Of a DNA stretch of 10,411 nucleotides, positions 7,742-10,411 are shown one piece after another (position 1 is the first letter of the stretch; each line of letters begins with the position of its first letter). The translations under genes were made by a program, and so were the position numbers. Source of the DNA: Cudoniella acicularis (taxonomy: Eukaryota > Ascomycota > Leotiomycetes > Helotiales > Helotiaceae); assembly GCA_013054445.1 (NCBI GenBank), contig JAAMPI010001318.1, positions 1-10,411 on the forward strand, given 5' to 3'. The notes under the pieces are model-generated. The model made no database searches, was not told the DNA's origin, and was given only the letters and a program-made list of their open reading frames with translations.

Positions 7742-8388
7742 CTATCAACACCACCTTCTGCTGGATGCTTCACAGATGCTATCATAATCGGCACGCATTA
7801 CACGTAAGGTAAGTCCAGTAGCTACTACTATAACAGAACCTCTTATTCAGCGATAGGTTAGGATGTGTGATTCAACCACGACGTTTTACTCCTGCGGTCA
7901 CATCAAAAGCCGAAATGTAATAAGCAACCCTTGCTTGACCCCTACGACCTGCGTAAAAAATTATAAGGAAGCAAACGACCCTAATAACTGCGGTGGCACG
8001 GCCTGCAACACGCCACCCTCCTCTTGAGCAGATCGACAACGGTGTTATGGCTATAGTCCTGATAGTCATCGGCTAAAGGAAAGGGATTCGTCTTGTGTAG
8101 CAGAGGATACTTTCATCATATTTTGGGCGCAAGGAAAGGGAATAGCGATGAACCACCTCCTGCTAGTTGTCAACTCAGTGGGCGGGACTAAGCTTTGAAG
8201 TCGTCATAGGGAATCTGATATTGTTGCGTTGTATTTGAAGGGGGCAACTGCAATCTGTAGAGCGATAATACTTCTCCTTGATCTGTCTTCCTAGAGCCGT
8301 GTGATCCAAGTGAAAACGTCTGAATATCGTGTAGATGACCTGGCCCTGCCTACTACGAGTTGACGAAAGCATGCCTCGTCCGAAAAGC
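7742..8388 (-). other. No intact gene; short coding-like island 7981-8091
   Basis: No complete gene. On the minus strand 8091-7981 reads TNPFPLADDYQDYSHNTVVD then LLKRR before a TAG at 7983-7981; it looks coding-like in composition but is too short to identify. It might be a lost 5' exon of the gene piece to its left or the tail of the broken zinc-finger gene to its right. A further open minus frame (8429-8175) overlaps the end of the latter and has no domain. Confidence 0.3.
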
Positions 8389-8825
8389 CTACGCCACCGC
8401 GGCCTCCTCATTACCCGATGTAGTACCATTCTGTGCCGGAGCAGGCTTGGGCTGCTTTGGTTCTTTCATCTCCCAGTTTGTCTCAACTCTCTACTCCCTC
8501 GCCAGCTCGCGACGTCCTACCCGTGTGTGTGTCCGTAGATCTGCGCGGTGTACAGCCGTCTCGTACAGATGCAGCCAGAAGTTCGACTTGCAGGACCAGG
8601 CGCTCCAATACTTAGGGCAAGCAGGGTCCTTACAATACTATGCCCACCGACGGGCGCTACGGAGGTCAGCGTTGTCCGCGTCGGTGTCGCTGTTCGTCAG
8701 GTAGTCGAAGGGAGTGGATAAGGTCAGCGGGAACGTCGACGATGTTGGTGGTGTCGAGTGGCTCCGTCGTGAGCATTGCTTGGTAGTTTGGGTCAGACGT
8801 GTTCGGTGCTCGATGGAGCCGCCAT
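8389..8825 (-). pseudogene. Broken zinc-finger-like gene
   Basis: The ATG at 8825-8823 sits in a good context (TCACAATGG) just after a TTTACAG acceptor-like site, suggesting a leader intron. It reads MAAPSSTEH then TGA; a +1 frame continues TSDPNYQAMLTTEP, NIVDVPADLIHSLRLPDE, and a second shift leads to NADLRSARRWA, TAG (8640-8638), then YCKDPACPKYWSAWSCKSNF and WLHLYETAVHRADLRTH. C-x4-C ... C-x8-H-x6-H resembles the degenerate C2H2 fingers of some fungal nuclear proteins. Further TAGs fall at 8493-8491 (ARE-stop-RVE) and 8391-8389. Coding segments between breaks (NWEMKEPKQPKPAPAQNG) remain clear. At least two frameshifts and three stops make it a pseudogene. DNA binding is an inference from the Cys/His pattern. 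Confidence 0.6.
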
Positions 8826-8953
8826 TGTGAATTCCGAGCTTCTGTAAACGGTTAGAGATGAGGATTAGGAAGAGCTGCAGTGAATAAGATAGGCATTCGA
8901 CGTTGGCGCTGATATGATGTCTGAAAGCTGACAGTCCAAGGCCTCGCATGGTG

Positions 8954-8988
8954 CCTTCGAAATTTTAGCGGAAGCTAAAATATGAAGG
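8954..8988. repeat. Hairpin-forming inverted repeat
   Basis: CCTTC-gaa-ATTTTAGC-ggaa-GCTAAAAT-at-GAAGG: a perfect 8-bp inner stem (8962-8969 with 8974-8981), a small internal loop and a 5-bp outer stem. TTCGAA palindromes flank it (8956-8961 and, as CTTCGAAG, 8991-8998). Confidence 0.75.
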
Positions 8989-9003
8989 TTCTTCGAAGAG
9001 AAG

Positions 9004-9050
9004 GGAGCGCGGGGCCTTCGGCGTTTTGTTTTTCCGGATTAATCCGCTCC
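9004..9050. repeat. Palindrome CGGATTAATCCG within GGAGCG...CGCTCC
   Basis: A perfect 12-bp palindrome at 9035-9046 and an inverted pair GGAGCG (9004-9009) and CGCTCC (9045-9050). Together with the hairpin at 8954-8988 this makes a compact structured spot between two pseudogenes. Confidence 0.65.
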
Positions 9051-9421
9051 GGTCACTAATACCTTATTAATATATTATGTAATCTCACTTCGCGGCTCGG
9101 CGGCTCACCTCGCCGTTTCCTATGCTGCTTTCTTTTTATGTAAGGGTGTTTTGCTTCACCCTTTGTAACAGCTACGTCTAAGGACATACTCCTAGTGTCG
9201 TGCCTTTCCTTTCTATCTACAGCATATATAGTATGACTGAGTGCAGAACGCCACATGTCTTGCACAGCCACACAATCCCGCATTCCACTTTTCCGGTTGC
9301 AGTCCAACATCTGTCCTAGGCCCATTTGTGACGATAACACTAAACGCACCAAACGCATCATACCACTCCACAACCATCCAACACGGTCTTGTTCGAGTTT
9401 CTGTATGCCATATTTCATGCC

Positions 9422-9625
9422 ATGTCTCACTACTGTTATCCTCCACTTTCCCCGGAGTCTGACATTCGCTTGCTTCGCCTGATGCCGCATAATGACGAGA
9501 CTGCTCCTATACAATGCGAACTTTTTGAGTACTCCTTCCAGGAATCGAGCAAGAGGACTCACCTGTACGAAGCTTTGTCCTACGTATAGGGGAGTCTAGA
9601 ATCCTCCAAGTTTATCTCCATATAG
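9422..9625 (+). pseudogene. 5' fragment of a HET-domain (heterokaryon incompatibility) gene
   Basis: From the ATG at 9422 the frame reads SPESDIRLLRLMPHND, then IQCELFEYSFQESSKR and THLYEALSYV followed by TAG (9587-9589) and GSLESSKFISI then TAG (9623-9625). This is the start of a fungal HET domain: RLL.L.P, C.L..Y.L, and the first conserved block YEALSYVWG, with the Trp of that block replaced by a stop (TGG to TAG). The next block (D.IICI/WVDALCINQ type) never appears because the sequence turns into GGGTA-type repeats at about 9634. HET proteins trigger cell death after fusion of unlike hyphae; this remnant of about 68 codons cannot. The upstream 9060-9420 shows no other conserved exon, and a 168-codon open frame antisense to it is a shadow. 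Confidence 0.8.
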
Positions 9626-9633
9626 GCTGCTCG

Positions 9634-9750
9634 ATGGGTACCCGTGGGTAGGAGTAAGGAGAGTTACTCCTACCCGCGGGTATACCCATGTACGAGTACC
9701 CATCTACGGGTAGACCCACGGGTAGGTGGGTATACCCACGGGTTACCAAG
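9634..9750. repeat. GGGTA/TACCC inverted-repeat cluster
   Basis: About a dozen GGGTA or TACCC units in 120 bp. The core is a large hairpin: ATGGGTACCCGTGGGTAGG...AGTAA (9634-9657), loop GGAGAG (9658-9663), TTACTCC...ATACCCAT (9664-9689); the inner 19 bp pair with one mismatch, and the outer part differs by a 2-nt indel. Further palindromes follow, e.g. GTGGGTATACCCAC at 9726-9739. It is not the fungal telomere repeat TTAGGG. It directly cuts the HET fragment. Confidence 0.8.
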
Positions 9751-9755
9751 AACCC

Positions 9756-10411
9756 GTATAAAAATAAAGATATATTTTTTAAAGTAGTTTTAAATAAATT
9801 TAAAATTTAACTAAAGACTTATTTAATTTTAAAACAAATATAACAAATATTATAAATATTATAAAATAATTAAATATTATAATAGTAGAAATCATTTTTT
9901 TAATTTATTAGAAACTATTTATTTTAGTTATCTATTACCTCTAATAATAGCTAGTATTATATAGATATCAATCTACTCTTAAACGCCAAATCTCGTCCTC
10001 TCCTTTTATATAAAAATCCGCCTATCCTTTTATACTAAGCCCTATATTACTATATATTATAATCCTAGTATTAATATATTTAGAAGAGGACTACTTATAT
10101 CGCGTAGAGTATTTACTAGCTTTATATCCTTGACTTAAATAGTAATACGTTTACCGTAAATCGTATAAAGATTAGTAGCTATTAAAGGTTAGGATATAGA
10201 TTAGGAGGTAGGAAGTATAATAGGACTAGCCTTCGAATTCTCGTATAAGAAATGCCTNTATAGTATCTTATAGGGCTATAAGTATACTAGATTAGAATCG
10301 GAGATCGAACTTNAAATCTATAGCTATCTTACGAATAAGGCGGGTAAAAGGTGNTTAANGAATAAGGTTTAGAAGTAGGGATTATTATTAATATCGAATC
10401 TCTNNNANNNT
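9756..10411. repeat. Second AT-rich RIP-like block, contig end
   Basis: Abrupt shift to TA-dominated sequence with few CA/TG. One plus-strand frame from about 10190 keeps short open runs (GLAFEFSYKK, GYKYTRLESEIE, YLTNKAGKR), which hint at a decayed transposon protein that I cannot assign. Ambiguous bases at 10258, 10313, 10354, 10359 and 10404-10410 suggest low coverage or a contig end. Confidence 0.6.

Noticed and set aside
9056..9562. 168-codon minus-strand frame
   Set aside because: Starts with a non-ATG codon, covers the HET fragment antisense, and has no domain; the plus strand carries the recognisable HET motif.
9634..9750. Telomere repeat
   Set aside because: Units are GGGTA/TACCC in both orientations, not tandem TTAGGG, and they are internal.
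1..10411. CRISPR array, rRNA, tRNA or bacterial operon
   Set aside because: No regularly spaced repeats, no rRNA or cloverleaf-like sequence seen, and spliced genes point to a fungus.

Overview
The window looks like nuclear DNA of a filamentous ascomycete (Pezizomycotina). The evidence is short introns with GTATGC/GTAAGT donors and GCTGAC branch points, CT-rich leaders, a copper-oxygenase-like secreted enzyme, a HET-domain remnant, pogo/Fot1-type transposon remains, and AT-rich blocks with the TA-rich, TAG/TAA-riddled look of repeat-induced point mutation (RIP). The genus cannot be fixed from sequence alone.

Layout. Positions 1-410 (minus) hold the N-terminal 136 codons of a secreted LPMO-like protein, cut by the window edge, with its promoter to the right. 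About 620-2040 has no gene I can support but contains a purine-rich stretch with two strong G-quadruplex motifs. At 2055-2274/2398 (plus) is an exon of a small Cys-rich, probably secreted protein whose first exon I could not find. At 3042-3405 (minus) is a well-supported two-exon gene for a 93-residue single-membrane-segment protein. About 3600-4440 shows no gene.

From 4441 the window becomes accessory and repeat-dominated. A RIP-decayed AT-rich block (4441-5238) contains the wrecked N-terminal part of a pogo-type transposase. A clean 218-bp TG...CA segment with a TATA box and several palindromic regulatory motifs follows (candidate solo LTR or promoter, 5239-5456). Next is the C-terminal half of a much less damaged pogo-type transposase (about 5463-6710). 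Convergent with it is a three-exon gene piece of unknown function (minus, 6918-7741, 234 codons without a stop). Then come a broken zinc-finger-like gene (minus, 8389-8825), a cluster of small hairpins (8954-9050), the first ~70 codons of a HET-domain heterokaryon-incompatibility-type gene ending in decay (plus, 9422-9625), a 120-bp cluster of GGGTA/TACCC inverted repeats, and a second RIP-like AT-rich block running into ambiguous bases at the end, probably a contig end.

The genes do not form an obvious pathway. The left part reads as ordinary gene space with secreted and membrane proteins. The right part is a graveyard of transposons and truncated genes. I see no convincing new multi-gene system. 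The best candidates for follow-up are the 93-residue membrane protein, the Cys-rich exon, the uncharacterised 234-codon gene piece and the regulatory-motif-rich 5239-5456 segment.
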